Assembly (NCBI GenBank): GCA_042091375.1
Contig: JBELHO010000008.1
Coordinates: 33,899 to 97,898 of the forward strand
Reading direction: 5' to 3'
DNA: 64,000 nucleotides
Origin: JBELHO01 sp042091375
Lineage (GTDB): Bacteria > Pseudomonadota > Gammaproteobacteria > Enterobacterales > Alteromonadaceae
The notes under the pieces are model-generated. The model had not been told where the DNA came from. It saw only the letters and a program-made list of their open reading frames with translations, and made no database searches. Positions 46,115 to 56,163 of the stretch are shown here, one piece after another. How positions within the stretch are numbered: position 1 is the stretch's first letter; the number at the start of each line of letters is the position of its first letter. A program made the position numbers and the translations under genes.

Positions 46115-49100
46115 CTACAAACGATAAATATTATCGGCACTGTCTCTATCAATGAGCTTGATAAAGGGGTCAACGCCAACGTATTTAGGTTTTGTTGCTA
46201 CCGTTAAGCGAATGATATTTTCACCGCTTTTTATCTCGTGCTTAGCCAAATATTGGACAAAATCTTCAGCCGACAAATCTTCTGGATCTTGGCTAAATAA
46301 ACCAATATCGATCATGTCAACAAAGCTTTGTTCGGTTTCTAAGCCTTTGCCATCGGCGCGTTTTAAAGCGGCATTAATGGTGATAGTAAGATCAAATTGA
46401 CCGTCATCACGTGCTACAACTTGCACATCAGTGGTTTTAAGATCGTACAAGCTGATGTGTTCAAATAAATTGCTAATAAAGGTCTTTTCACTCGCATCAG
46501 CATCTGCCGATAGATAAGCCATTAAATCAAGTGTGGTTGGATAAGGTGAGCTCTGGTACTTAAACGCCACTAGAAAGTCAGCCAGTGCTTTATTTAACCG
46601 CTGCTCACCCAGCCTGTCTTTAATGGCCATCATTGCCACTGAGCCTTTTTGGTAATGAATATACTGTTGATTTTCACTGCGCAATAACGGCATTTCCTCA
46701 ATGCTTTCCACACTTCGTCCGCGCAAATATCGATCGAGTTCGTATTTTAAAAACTGCCGTATTTTCTCTGCGCCGTATTTTTTCTCCATCACCATCAGCG
46801 CACTGTATTGCGATAAGCTTTCAGAGATCACTGCACTGCCTTGAACATTTGCTGCGCCTACTTGATGTCCCCACCATTGATGGGCAACTTCATGAGCAGT
46901 AACATAATAGACAGGATCAATCTTGTCTTTGTTGCGTAAATCAGTAATGAAACCTATGTTCTCAGAATAAGGTACGGTATTAGCAAAACTCTGCGCAAAA
47001 GAGCGATAGCCCGGAAATTCAATAATGCGCATTTGCTTGTGCTGGTACGGACCAAAATTTGCCGAAAAATAATCAATGGAATCTTTTACTGACTCTATCA
47101 TCCTATCAACATTCATGTAATGGTCTTGGTGATAGTAAATCTCAATGGCAATGTCTTGATATAACTCTTTTTTGACTTCAAGTTTAGCTGAAGTGATGGC
47201 GTAAAAGTTAACCATAGGCGCATCCATTTTATAATGGAAAATACGACGTCCCTGTTCAACTTTCTCACTTTGCAGATAACCAGGAGCAATGGCAAATTGA
47301 TCTTCAACTGTAGAAATGGTTGCCTCAAATTCAATAAAACCAACGCCATTACCAAAGAAACTTTGATTGTAATATTGACTGTCTTCAAGTTTATTAGCAC
47401 GCTGGGCTGGTGCTAAATCGCGTTTTTTGCGTTCGTGCTTATCTTGCAATTGGGCAAAAGGCTGATAGCCAAAAGAGGGAAACAAGGATGCATTATTGAT
47501 AAAGGTGCCATTAGCGACAAGTTCAAAGTCATTGTTACCATCAGTAAAACCGCGGTGGACTCGTTCAGCAACCAATTGTCCAGTTCTTTGTTCGCCAGGT
47601 TGCATTGGCTCGCTAAACTCAAACCAAGCGGTTTGCAAATCGTCGTCAAAATCAGTTATTTTGCCACCGGCAATGATCACATCCCATTTATCGGTATATC
47701 TTGGTTTACCCACTAAAAATTTACTGATAGCCTGTGCGGAATTATTGGTGACTGTGATCTCAGCCACCGCATCAATGCGCCGCTCATTGGGATAGATGTC
47801 TACCTTGGCATGTGTTTTAACAATAGATGGCAGCGCATCATTCAAGTACTGTACATATTTCTTTTCATACGCAGCTTGGCTATCGCGAAAATCATCTATA
47901 ACCACATACTCGTTTAACACTCGAGTATTGTAATGAATATAGCTACCTGCCCCGACAAACATTAGCACCCCAGCAACTAATACTGCCCTACCGGTATTGC
48001 CTAAATAGTAATTGAGTTTGTTAAACCGAGCTTTGACCGGTTGTACCGGTCCGCGATGCCAAAGTCCGTAGGTAAGTACTGCTAACACAATAGATAATCC
48101 AGACCAATACAACATATACCAATTGTGGCTATGCAAAAAGTAACCGTATTGATTGAGATCTGAATAAAATACCGTAGGTGCTGAAGAGAACTGCCACATG
48201 TTGTGACTAAAACCAAAACTACTCAGCACTAAGGTTGAAATGATAAACAGCACAAACAGCAGCATACCCACAAACTTATTTGGGCTGAGCACTTGCAACA
48301 AAAAGGCTAACATCACATTCATGATCAACGGAAATAAGTTAACATAACCTAGTCGCAGCGCATATTGACCGATATCGATATTATCGTAGCCTTGTAGCAG
48401 TTGATTTGCCACGGTGACAGCTACGCCAAAAATATACAACAAGGTCATCACTAAACTGATGGCAATGAGTTTAGATAGCCAAAAGGTAATATTATTTACT
48501 GGCATCGAATCAACAATATCGCCCATACCTGAATTGCGCTCTCGCCACACCACTTCAGCGCTGTAGTAGGTAATGATAATTAACATTAACAAACCAGTAG
48601 AGTTGGCTATAAGCTGCACCATAGTTTGCGTCAGCGGCCAATTTGGCGCCCCGTAAAAAGCACGTGGGTCAACTAAAGGGGTGATCAATAAAAAGATAGT
48701 CAATGCCGCTAGTACAATAAATGGTGCACTGAACAACACTTGTTTAATTTCAAATACAATTCTCAACATCAGATGAGCTTTGGTCGTGATACCACTGCTT
48801 TTAAAGTTGACTTGTTTAGACAGGACTGAGTTGACATTGTCGGCTTCAGCAGTCTTTAATTTGTTTTTGTCTTTCTCAGGTGTAAGGACAATTTTTTTGT
48901 TTAAACCAGAAAAGAAAACTAATATCAGTAACGCTGCGCCTCCCCAAATTAAACGGTTTTGCAGAAGTAAACCGCTAAACTCAATTGCCGTATTGTTTTT
49001 ATCAAATATGGTCCAATAACGGGTCACTTCACCGTAACTATTGACCCCAGTCGGATCAATTAAAGCAAGTATGGTGCGGTATTCGGGCTCTGAAAATAAT

Positions 49101-49690
49101 TGACCAGCCACGGAATAAAACATAAAAATACCGACAGCAACTAAGTAAACAGCCATTAAACTGCGAAACCGAATAGCGGCCGCATAAAACAGAGATGAGA
49201 ACACAAACAAAGTAGGTAATGACAGAATAAAATAAGCACTAAAATAATAACTCAGTTGAGTATCAACCAACCTTTCTGGATCGATCCAACCAGCGATACC
49301 ACCGAGTAAACTGCCTAACAATATGCCCAAAGGCACAAAAGCAAAAACCGTGGCCACCACTGCATATGAACCCAAAAACCTACCCAGTTGATAACTCAAT
49401 GGATTTATCGGTTTGCTGTAGAGAATTTCCGCCATTTTGCTGGTGTCATTTCTAATGGCGCTACTAGCGACAAAATTAACCACCAAAAACATCGCAAATA
49501 TACCGAGAATATTCAAGGTTTGCGCAATCGCAAAAGGCCCATTGACAACGACATTTCCACCACCGCCAATTTGAACATTATCGCTAACCGTCGCAAAAAA
49601 ACTCAATAGGAAAAAAATTAAACTGGTCACATAAAAAGAAGGTTGGCGGACAAAATAACGCCATTCAAAAACAAACATCTTAGCTAACAT
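46115..49690 (-). CDS. ABC-2-type permease fused to an M1-family aminopeptidase
   Basis: A 1191-residue fusion. The N-terminal half (about 1-560) has roughly 12 membrane helices in two ABC-2-type permease blocks. The C-terminal half (about 640-1190) is an M1 metallopeptidase with HEVAHQWWGH (two His zinc ligands, catalytic Glu) and the third ligand Glu in SESLSQY about 20 residues later. The QKGSVAMMAIKDRLG segment holds the usual M1 features. The peptidase should face the periplasm. ATG 49690 with AAGGAGA upstream is preferred to 49744. The ATPase gene ends 10 bases before it. Confidence 0.9.
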   Translation of the reverse strand: MLAKMFVFEWRYFVRQPSFYVTSLIFFLLSFFATVSDNVQIGGGGNVVVNGPFAIAQTLNILGIFAMFLVVNFVASSAIRNDTSKMAEILYSKPINPLSYQLGRFLGSYAVVATVFAFVPLGILLGSLLGGIAGWIDPERLVDTQLSYYFSAYFILSLPTLFVFSSLFYAAAIRFRSLMAVYLVAVGIFMFYSVAGQLFSEPEYRTILALIDPTGVNSYGEVTRYWTIFDKNNTAIEFSGLLLQNRLIWGGAALLILVFFSGLNKKIVLTPEKDKNKLKTAEADNVNSVLSKQVNFKSSGITTKAHLMLRIVFEIKQVLFSAPFIVLAALTIFLLITPLVDPRAFYGAPNWPLTQTMVQLIANSTGLLMLIIITYYSAEVVWRERNSGMGDIVDSMPVNNITFWLSKLIAISLVMTLLYIFGVAVTVANQLLQGYDNIDIGQYALRLGYVNLFPLIMNVMLAFLLQVLSPNKFVGMLLFVLFIISTLVLSSFGFSHNMWQFSSAPTVFYSDLNQYGYFLHSHNWYMLYWSGLSIVLAVLTYGLWHRGPVQPVKARFNKLNYYLGNTGRAVLVAGVLMFVGAGSYIHYNTRVLNEYVVIDDFRDSQAAYEKKYVQYLNDALPSIVKTHAKVDIYPNERRIDAVAEITVTNNSAQAISKFLVGKPRYTDKWDVIIAGGKITDFDDDLQTAWFEFSEPMQPGEQRTGQLVAERVHRGFTDGNNDFELVANGTFINNASLFPSFGYQPFAQLQDKHERKKRDLAPAQRANKLEDSQYYNQSFFGNGVGFIEFEATISTVEDQFAIAPGYLQSEKVEQGRRIFHYKMDAPMVNFYAITSAKLEVKKELYQDIAIEIYYHQDHYMNVDRMIESVKDSIDYFSANFGPYQHKQMRIIEFPGYRSFAQSFANTVPYSENIGFITDLRNKDKIDPVYYVTAHEVAHQWWGHQVGAANVQGSAVISESLSQYSALMVMEKKYGAEKIRQFLKYELDRYLRGRSVESIEEMPLLRSENQQYIHYQKGSVAMMAIKDRLGEQRLNKALADFLVAFKYQSSPYPTTLDLMAYLSADADASEKTFISNLFEHISLYDLKTTDVQVVARDDGQFDLTITINAALKRADGKGLETEQSFVDMIDIGLFSQDPEDLSAEDFVQYLAKHEIKSGENIIRLTVATKPKYVGVDPFIKLIDRDSADNIYRL

Positions 49691-49700
49691 GACAATCTCC

Positions 49701-50576
49701 TTAAGCAATATTTCGGTGCGCATGTAAAGTTGAAAAATACACATCCTCTAAATTAGCCGGAGCTAGATCAAAGCCTTGTGGTGCATCTTCGGCCATCACA
49801 TGGACAATAGTCTGTCCGGCGAATAGTCGTTTAGAAATCACTTGTTGACTTTGTTCTATCTCAACCGCCTCTTGCTGCGACACAGTTTTTCGCCAAATTT
49901 GTCCGCGTAATCCCTCAGTTAACTGCACAGGACTGCCTTGCAATAAAATTTGCCCCGAAGCTAGTACCGCCATATTGGGACAAAGCTCAGCCACATCATC
50001 AACAATGTGAGTAGATAAAATCACTACCTTCTCTTCACCTAAACTCACCAACAAATTGTGAAACCTGTTGCGCTCTTCCGGATCAAGCCCTGCGGTTGGT
50101 TCATCAACTACCAGCAGATCAGGATCGCCTAACAAGGCTTGAGCAATACCAAAGCGCTGGCGCATGCCGCCAGAAAAACCACTTACCGCTTTTTTTCGGT
50201 GTTGGTACAAATTGGTGTGAGCCAGCAAACCGTCTACCGCCTCTTGGCGTTGTGCTTTATTGTTTAAGCCTTTGAGTATCGCCATGTGATCCAGTAATTC
50301 CGCAGCGCTGATCCTAGGATAAACACCAAAGTCTTGCGGTAAGTAACCCAAACGCTGTCTAATTGCTTGCGGATCAGCAAACACATCAATACCGTCAAAC
50401 GTGATTTGCCCACAATCCGCCTCTTGCAGTGTCGAGATAGTACGCATCAATGACGATTTACCAGCACCATTGGGGCCTAATAGACCAAATAAACCTTTGG
50501 GAATTTCAAGGTTGACATTGTTTAACGCATGTACGCCATTGTTATAAGTTTTTGATAAATCTTTTATTTTTAGCAT
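49701..50576 (-). CDS. ABC transporter ATP-binding protein
   Basis: A 291-residue ATPase with Walker A GPNGAGKSS (36-44), the signature FSGGMRQR, Walker B LLVVDEPTAG and the switch His in STHIVDD. The accessory C-terminal region after about 215 is typical of exporters of the ABC-2/CcmA style. It forms an operon with the permease-aminopeptidase fusion directly downstream. A TATTAGG tandem repeat lies 36 bases upstream of its start. Confidence 0.93.
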   Translation of the reverse strand: MLKIKDLSKTYNNGVHALNNVNLEIPKGLFGLLGPNGAGKSSLMRTISTLQEADCGQITFDGIDVFADPQAIRQRLGYLPQDFGVYPRISAAELLDHMAILKGLNNKAQRQEAVDGLLAHTNLYQHRKKAVSGFSGGMRQRFGIAQALLGDPDLLVVDEPTAGLDPEERNRFHNLLVSLGEEKVVILSTHIVDDVAELCPNMAVLASGQILLQGSPVQLTEGLRGQIWRKTVSQQEAVEIEQSQQVISKRLFAGQTIVHVMAEDAPQGFDLAPANLEDVYFSTLHAHRNIA

Positions 50577-50610
50577 CTGTACTCCGTTTACACTATTGTT
50601 CTGTTGTATT

Positions 50611-50655
50611 GGTATTAGGTATTAGGTATTAGGTATTAGGTATTAGGTATTCAGG
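50611..50655. repeat. TATTAGG heptamer tandem repeat
   Basis: Five perfect copies of TATTAGG (50613-50647) with degenerate edges (GTATTGG left, TATTCAGG right). It lies 36 bases upstream of the ABC ATPase start codon, in the promoter or leader region. A 7-base unit is nearly one helical turn short of a multiple of ten, so copy number changes would rotate upstream elements. Confidence 0.95.
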
Positions 50656-50768
50656 ATAAATAATAAATAAAAACAGCAGCTACAGTTTACTTTTTTATCA
50701 TTTACATCACTGAAAAAATTAACTTTGCTTTTGAACAGTTAGGGACTTTCTCCCTTTGCAAACAATGC

Positions 50769-50802
50769 AAGTAAATAGCTTTATGAGCAAAGCTATTTAC
50801 TT
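50769..50802. terminator. Perfect 14-bp AT-rich hairpin
   Basis: AAGTAAATAGCTTT and AAAGCTATTTACTT form a perfect stem around a 6-base loop (ATGAGC). It lies 31 bases after the stop of the YkvA-like gene (minus strand) and about 190 bases upstream of the ABC ATPase start. It is a plausible terminator, though without a long T run. Confidence 0.6.
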
Positions 50803-50832
50803 ATTAATATACTTGGGAAAAATTGACAGCGA

Positions 50833-51381
50833 TTAAAAAATTGAACGGAAAGAAGCACGACCAGTGCGACGTTTTGAGCGACGATTTCTCATTCGGCTGT
50901 GTAATTCGCGTCTTTTAGCATCAAGCCACTCTTCTCGAGTAATAGTAGCATCACCAGCGCGTTCGCCTTCGCGTTGACGATATGCACAAAAATCTTCGAA
51001 CGCTTCAATATCATCTTTGAGTTCTTCAGCAACTAACTCAATCATAATCGCATCATCTAGAAAGCCTAATACCGGAATATGATCGGGAACTAAATCTTCT
51101 GGATCGCTAAAATATGCTAGCGCACTGAGCACATCGGCGCGCTCTTCATCTGGGATCTTCCATTCTGCATCCTCGATCATTGCGATCAGGGTATTTAATT
51201 TTTTGATGCGATCAGAGACAAACTCTGGCACTTCAACCTTAATATCTTTACTTAAGGTTTTGGCATTGGTTAAAATTTCGGCTTCACTTAACTGCTTTGC
51301 GCCCGCTTGGGCTTTTCTCATCACTTCGCGAAAATGCTCTAGATCAGATTCTTTCAATTGAAAAGTCACTTCAAAGGCCAT
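50833..51381 (-). CDS. YkvA-like DUF1232 protein
   Basis: A 182-residue protein with a DUF1232 (YkvA) core at about 80-125, where ADVLSALAYFSDPEDLVPDH and IPVLGFLDDAIMIELVAEEL show the D-x-x-P...LG-x-x-DD signature. An N-terminal helical region (about 1-75) and a very basic C-terminal tail (RMRNRRSKRRTGRAS) flank it, the latter suggesting nucleic-acid or phospholipid contact. Function unknown. Single gene. Confidence 0.75.
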   Translation of the reverse strand: MAFEVTFQLKESDLEHFREVMRKAQAGAKQLSEAEILTNAKTLSKDIKVEVPEFVSDRIKKLNTLIAMIEDAEWKIPDEERADVLSALAYFSDPEDLVPDHIPVLGFLDDAIMIELVAEELKDDIEAFEDFCAYRQREGERAGDATITREEWLDAKRRELHSRMRNRRSKRRTGRASFRSIF

Positions 51382-51629
51382 GCTAATTCTCCTAATTTAC
51401 TGGCTCATTATTATTAACAACTCAATCTAACAGATCAGCCTAACTGTTGGCTATTGTTTTACCTGTTTTTACTTTAAATAAATCAAAAATTTCGACAATT
51501 GGATACTGTTCTCTTAAATCATGGTAAGCAAATGATTAATCGTCAGATTATGGCTGTATTCAGACTTTATAAAAGTGTTATCATCAGTTCAAAATCGACG
51601 GCGTTAAGGCAATAAAAGGAAAGCGAGAG

Positions 51630-52850
51630 ATGATTACTGAACAAATATCGGCAGATAATAAACAAGTAATATCTGACCAACCATCAACATGCCTTAACTG
51701 TCAGCAGCCATTGACCGATCAGTACTGTAGTCATTGTGGGCAATGTTCAGATCTCCACTTGCAAGGGTTTTCAACCGTTTTTAGACAGTTGCTCGATGAT
51801 ATATTTAGCTTTGATTCGCGAGCAAGTCGCACCATATGGCCGTTAATGTTCAAACCCGGCTTTCTTACTGAGCAATTTTTTAAAGGTCGCATTGTTCATT
51901 ATGTGCCGCCCATCAGGCTTTATTTATTTATCAGTGTTATTTTTTTTATTGCCTTGCAATTTTTTACACTAAATGGCCAAGGTGAATTTGGTTACCAGCA
52001 AAATGATAAATACCTAGAAAAAATTAACCTTTACAGCGCTAAACTTGAACAACAAAAAAATACCGCTGATCCACAAACACAGCTCAATATTGCCGCGCAA
52101 TTAGCAAAGTTTGACCGATACAAAGCTGATATAACGGCGCAAAACACCTCATTTAGAGTGAAAATGCTGATCAGGGAATTAGTCGATTTAGAATTGACCT
52201 TAAGTGAAGTGGACAAGACAAAACAGGCTGGCATTGAAATAAAACGTAGCTCGGTGCTAAAACAACTCGAACAAGCCAGACAAGATAAAGATAGCGGTGT
52301 TATAAGTATTAGCAATAATCAAGATGGTAGTTTTACTTTTGATTTTTTATCGGCAGAAAATAACCAGAAACTATCAGCATATATAGACAACATTGAACGC
52401 AAGGCGCAACAAACGATAAATTCTGATCCCTCGCTGTTATTTAAACAAAGCTTAGAAAAATTGCCGCCGTTAATGTTTATTTTATTACCTGTGTTTGCCC
52501 TGCTATTGAAACTATTTTACTTGTTTTCAGATCGATTGTATTTGGAGCATTTAACGGTAGCACTGCACAGTCATAGCTTTATATTTATAATGTTGTTAAT
52601 GGTACAATTGCTCGATTTTAGTCAATCTAAGCTTGATATACTATTGCCTAATTTTGCTGATTTTCTGGCACTAGCTCAGCAGTTATTATTGCTGTGGCTG
52701 CCGATTTATCTGTTTATTATGCAAAAACGCGTCTATCGACAAGGCTATTTTATGACTTGGATCAAGTTCAGTATCCTAGGTATTTTTTACATATTATTGC
52801 TGACTTGGACCAGCCTTATTGCCTTGCTCTGGGGAGTGAGTAGTATTTGA
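51630..52850 (+). CDS. DUF3667 membrane protein with zinc ribbon
   Basis: A 406-residue protein. An N-terminal zinc ribbon (CLNCQQPLTDQYCSHCGQ; four Cys near 21-37) is followed by the DUF3667 core (TVFRQLLDDIFSFDSRASRT, LMFKPGFLTEQFFKGR, YVPPIRLYLFISVIFF). A long helical insert at about 125-265 and four C-terminal membrane helices (about 280-400) complete it. Function unknown; related proteins are widespread in marine bacteria. Confidence 0.8.
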   Translation: MITEQISADNKQVISDQPSTCLNCQQPLTDQYCSHCGQCSDLHLQGFSTVFRQLLDDIFSFDSRASRTIWPLMFKPGFLTEQFFKGRIVHYVPPIRLYLFISVIFFIALQFFTLNGQGEFGYQQNDKYLEKINLYSAKLEQQKNTADPQTQLNIAAQLAKFDRYKADITAQNTSFRVKMLIRELVDLELTLSEVDKTKQAGIEIKRSSVLKQLEQARQDKDSGVISISNNQDGSFTFDFLSAENNQKLSAYIDNIERKAQQTINSDPSLLFKQSLEKLPPLMFILLPVFALLLKLFYLFSDRLYLEHLTVALHSHSFIFIMLLMVQLLDFSQSKLDILLPNFADFLALAQQLLLLWLPIYLFIMQKRVYRQGYFMTWIKFSILGIFYILLLTWTSLIALLWGVSSI

Positions 52851-53042
52851 AGTTTAAGTCAGCTAATTTTAGATAGTGATTAACAAGCCAAGCTACTCAA
52901 AACAAAACATGTTAAGAATATTCCATCTATGTTTAAGTCATTCTCAATCTATATAACAATAGCCCAATTGATGTTCTGAGTTTTAACGTCATCGTGATAT
53001 AATCATTCTATCAACAACCTTTGTCTATGTTTTCTAGCACCT

Positions 53043-56000
53043 ATGATAAAAAAATTATCGCAAACGGACACCATTTCAGACTTATCTAAGCAATATATTC
53101 AACAGCTTAAGGAAATGCCTTTTGCTGGTGATATTGATATTTCTTTCTCCACCCGAATTGTATCTTCTACCGATAACAGTATTTATCAACAAACCCCACA
53201 AGCAGTGATATTTCCCAAAAATGCACAAGACATTCAACTGGCATGTGAATTGGCTGATCGACAAACATTTAAGTCTTTGTCTTTCGGTCCTAGAGGTGGA
53301 GGTACGGGCACTAATGGCCAATCATTAACGCCGGGCATTGTGATTGATTTATCAAGGCATATGCGAAATATCATAGAAATCAATGTTGAAGAATCATGGG
53401 TGAAAGTTGAGGCTGGGGTGATCAAAGATCAGTTAAATGACTTTTTGCAACCTTATGGTTATTTTTTTGCCCCAGATACTTCCACCAGTAATAGAGCAAC
53501 AATTGGCGGTATGATCAATACCGATGCCTCAGGTCAAGGATCATTAGTCTACGGTAAAACCAGCGATCACGTGTTAGCATTAGACGCGGTTTTGGCCGAT
53601 GGCAGTGCATTAGCCACCACAAAAATGGCGCTTTCACAAGCAAAAGAATTAGCAAAGCAATCCTCGACTGCCGGTAAACTTTATCACAAAGTACTGAATA
53701 TTGGCCTTGATAACAGGTCACTGATCTTGGAAAAATTTCCAAGATTAAATCGGTTTTTAACCGGCTATGACCTAGAAAATATTTTTAACCCGCAGTTAAC
53801 TGAATTTGATTTAGGTCGAGTAATAACTGGCTCTGAAGGTTCACTTGCCATTGTGACTCACGCCAAATTAAACATCACTCCGATTGCCAATTTTAAAACC
53901 CTGATCAATATCAAATACGACAGTTTTGACTCGGCTTTGAGAAATTCCCCCTTTTTAGTGGATGCTCGAGCGACCTCTGTTGAAACCGTTGATAGCAAAA
54001 TTTTGAATTTAGCCAAAGGCGATATTATTTGGCACTCTGTCGCTGAGTTAATTACCCAAGTGCCGGGCAAAGACATGCAAGGACTCAACATGGTTGAGTT
54101 TAATGGCGAAACCCAACAAGAAATTGACGACAAAGTGAAAACCTTATGCGCTAGGTTAGATCAGCTGATGGCAGAAAAAAAGGCGGGGTTGATCGGTTAT
54201 CAGTTACTCACAGATAGACAAGACATCTTAAAAATTTATGCCATGCGCAAAAAGTCTGTGGGATTATTGGGCAAAACCACTGATCGTAAAAAACCTATCG
54301 CTTTTGCTGAAGACACCGCGGTTCCCCCGCAACATTTAGCCGATTACATCCAAGAATTCAGAGATTTACTCGATTCGTATCACCTAGATTATGGCATGTT
54401 TGGTCATGTTGATGCCGGTGTTTTGCACGTTAGACCGGCATTGGATATGTCCGATCCGCAACAGGAAAAATTACTCAGAACAATTTCTGATCAAGTTGTC
54501 AAACTGACTGCCAAATACGGAGGCTTAATGTGGGGCGAACACGGTAAGGGATATCGCAGTGAATATGGGCCAGAGTTTTTTGGCGCGACTCTGTTTAGCA
54601 AACTAAGAGAAATTAAAACCGTATTTGATCCCCTCAATAAGTTTAACCCCGGTAAAATATGTACGCCCATAGCCAGTGATGCGCAACTAGTGAGTGTCGA
54701 TTCACAAAAAAGAGCATGGTTCGACAAAACCATTCCAACCGAGGTAAAAACCAGTTTTGACAATGCAATGAGTTGCAATGGCAACGGTTTGTGTTTTAAC
54801 TACGATGAAAAATCACCTATGTGTCCTTCCTATAAAGTGACCAAAGACCGACGCTTTTCGCCTAAAGGTAGAGCTTCTCTGATGCGTGAGTGGCTGCGCT
54901 TGCAAAGTACCAACGGGGTTGATTTACTTGCCACAGAAAATGCCCTTAATCAACCAACTACGCCATTGCAAGGCATTAAAACTTGGTATCAAAAATACCG
55001 CAATTCAAAAGCAAAAACCGCAGGTGAATATGATTTTTCCCATGAAGTTAAACAGTCGATGGAAGAGTGTTTAGCCTGTAAAGCTTGTACTACCGCATGC
55101 CCAATTAATGTCGATGTACCTACCTTTAGATCGCGCTTTTTAAATTATTACCACGGTGTTTACAGTCGTCCGCTCAAAGATTATTTTGTCGCTAATATAG
55201 AACAAACAGCACCCTTGATGTCTGCTTTGGCAAAGGTGATCAATCCAATCTTATCGTTGAACATTAGCAAAAACATCATCAAAAATACCATAGGATATGT
55301 CGATACTCCGCTGTTGAGCCAACCTTCCCTTGCCGCGCAACTGCAAGCTAAATACGCTTTTAATTTTGATCACTTAAAAAAACTGACAGCACAACAGCAG
55401 GCGAAAACGGTTTTAATTGTTCAGGATCCTTTTACTAGTTTTTATGAAGCGGAATTAGTGGTCAGTTTGATCACCTTAATAGAAAAATTAGAGCTTACTC
55501 CGGTATTACTGCCATTTAAACCCAATGGCAAACCACAACACGTCAAAGGCTTTTTACAAGCCTTTACTAAAACCGCTAAGAATGCCGCTGACTTTTTAAA
55601 TGAAGTGAGCGCCTTAAATATTAAAATGATCGGCTTAGATGCGTCGTTAGTGATGTGCTATAGAGATGAATACAACACAATATTGAAACAGCAAAGAGGC
55701 GATTTTGAAGTGCTATTGGCTCACGAGTGGCTTCAAGATCAGCACTTCCCTTCAGCACAACGCCAAGTGGATCAACACTTTGTGTTACTCAATCACTGCA
55801 CAGAAACCACGGCACTGCCCAATGCAGTTAATGTCTGGAAAAATATTTTTCAACAAGCCAATCTGGTATTGACCTCTGTAAATACTGGTTGTTGTGGTAT
55901 GGCGGGTACTTATGGTCACGAAGCCCAGAACCTCGATAATTCTCGGGCGCTTTACAACATGAGTTGGCGTGCTGTGATCGATAACAACCATGGAGATAGC

Positions 56001-56096
56001 ATTTTAGCCACCGGATTTTCTTGCCGCAGCCAAGTCAAGCGGTTTGCCGGTTTTAAGCCTAAACACCCCATTGAACTGTTGGCACAGGTACTGTAA
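53043..56096 (+). CDS. YdiJ-type FAD/Fe-S dehydrogenase
   Basis: A 1017-residue flavoprotein fused to an iron-sulfur reductase, the length of E. coli YdiJ (1018). The N-terminal FAD domain (about 40-270) has SFGPRGGGTGTNGQS and ITGSEGSLAI. An FAD-oxidase C-domain follows, with the MWGEHGKGYRSEYGPEFFG segment. The middle holds two Fe-S cluster motifs: CNGNGLC...CPSYK (near 578-600) and CLACKACTTACP (near 677-688). The C-terminal CCG domain has NTGCCGMAGTYGHE. It likely oxidises D-2-hydroxy acids (2-hydroxyglutarate or lactate) into the quinone pool. Confidence 0.9.
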   Translation: MIKKLSQTDTISDLSKQYIQQLKEMPFAGDIDISFSTRIVSSTDNSIYQQTPQAVIFPKNAQDIQLACELADRQTFKSLSFGPRGGGTGTNGQSLTPGIVIDLSRHMRNIIEINVEESWVKVEAGVIKDQLNDFLQPYGYFFAPDTSTSNRATIGGMINTDASGQGSLVYGKTSDHVLALDAVLADGSALATTKMALSQAKELAKQSSTAGKLYHKVLNIGLDNRSLILEKFPRLNRFLTGYDLENIFNPQLTEFDLGRVITGSEGSLAIVTHAKLNITPIANFKTLINIKYDSFDSALRNSPFLVDARATSVETVDSKILNLAKGDIIWHSVAELITQVPGKDMQGLNMVEFNGETQQEIDDKVKTLCARLDQLMAEKKAGLIGYQLLTDRQDILKIYAMRKKSVGLLGKTTDRKKPIAFAEDTAVPPQHLADYIQEFRDLLDSYHLDYGMFGHVDAGVLHVRPALDMSDPQQEKLLRTISDQVVKLTAKYGGLMWGEHGKGYRSEYGPEFFGATLFSKLREIKTVFDPLNKFNPGKICTPIASDAQLVSVDSQKRAWFDKTIPTEVKTSFDNAMSCNGNGLCFNYDEKSPMCPSYKVTKDRRFSPKGRASLMREWLRLQSTNGVDLLATENALNQPTTPLQGIKTWYQKYRNSKAKTAGEYDFSHEVKQSMEECLACKACTTACPINVDVPTFRSRFLNYYHGVYSRPLKDYFVANIEQTAPLMSALAKVINPILSLNISKNIIKNTIGYVDTPLLSQPSLAAQLQAKYAFNFDHLKKLTAQQQAKTVLIVQDPFTSFYEAELVVSLITLIEKLELTPVLLPFKPNGKPQHVKGFLQAFTKTAKNAADFLNEVSALNIKMIGLDASLVMCYRDEYNTILKQQRGDFEVLLAHEWLQDQHFPSAQRQVDQHFVLLNHCTETTALPNAVNVWKNIFQQANLVLTSVNTGCCGMAGTYGHEAQNLDNSRALYNMSWRAVIDNNHGDSILATGFSCRSQVKRFAGFKPKHPIELLAQVL

Positions 56097-56100
56097 ATAA

Positions 56101-56126
56101 AAAAGCCCGAGCAGTTATCGGGCTGT
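56101..56126. terminator. Bidirectional terminator between ydiJ-like gene and lysS
   Basis: The stem AGCCCGA / TCGGGCT around a 7-base loop is flanked by an A run on the left and TGTTT on the right. It lies directly after the plus-strand stop and before the lysS stop, ending both convergent transcripts. Confidence 0.85.
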
Positions 56127-56163
56127 TTATTCGTTGTTATATTATCTTGTTATTGATCTCAGA

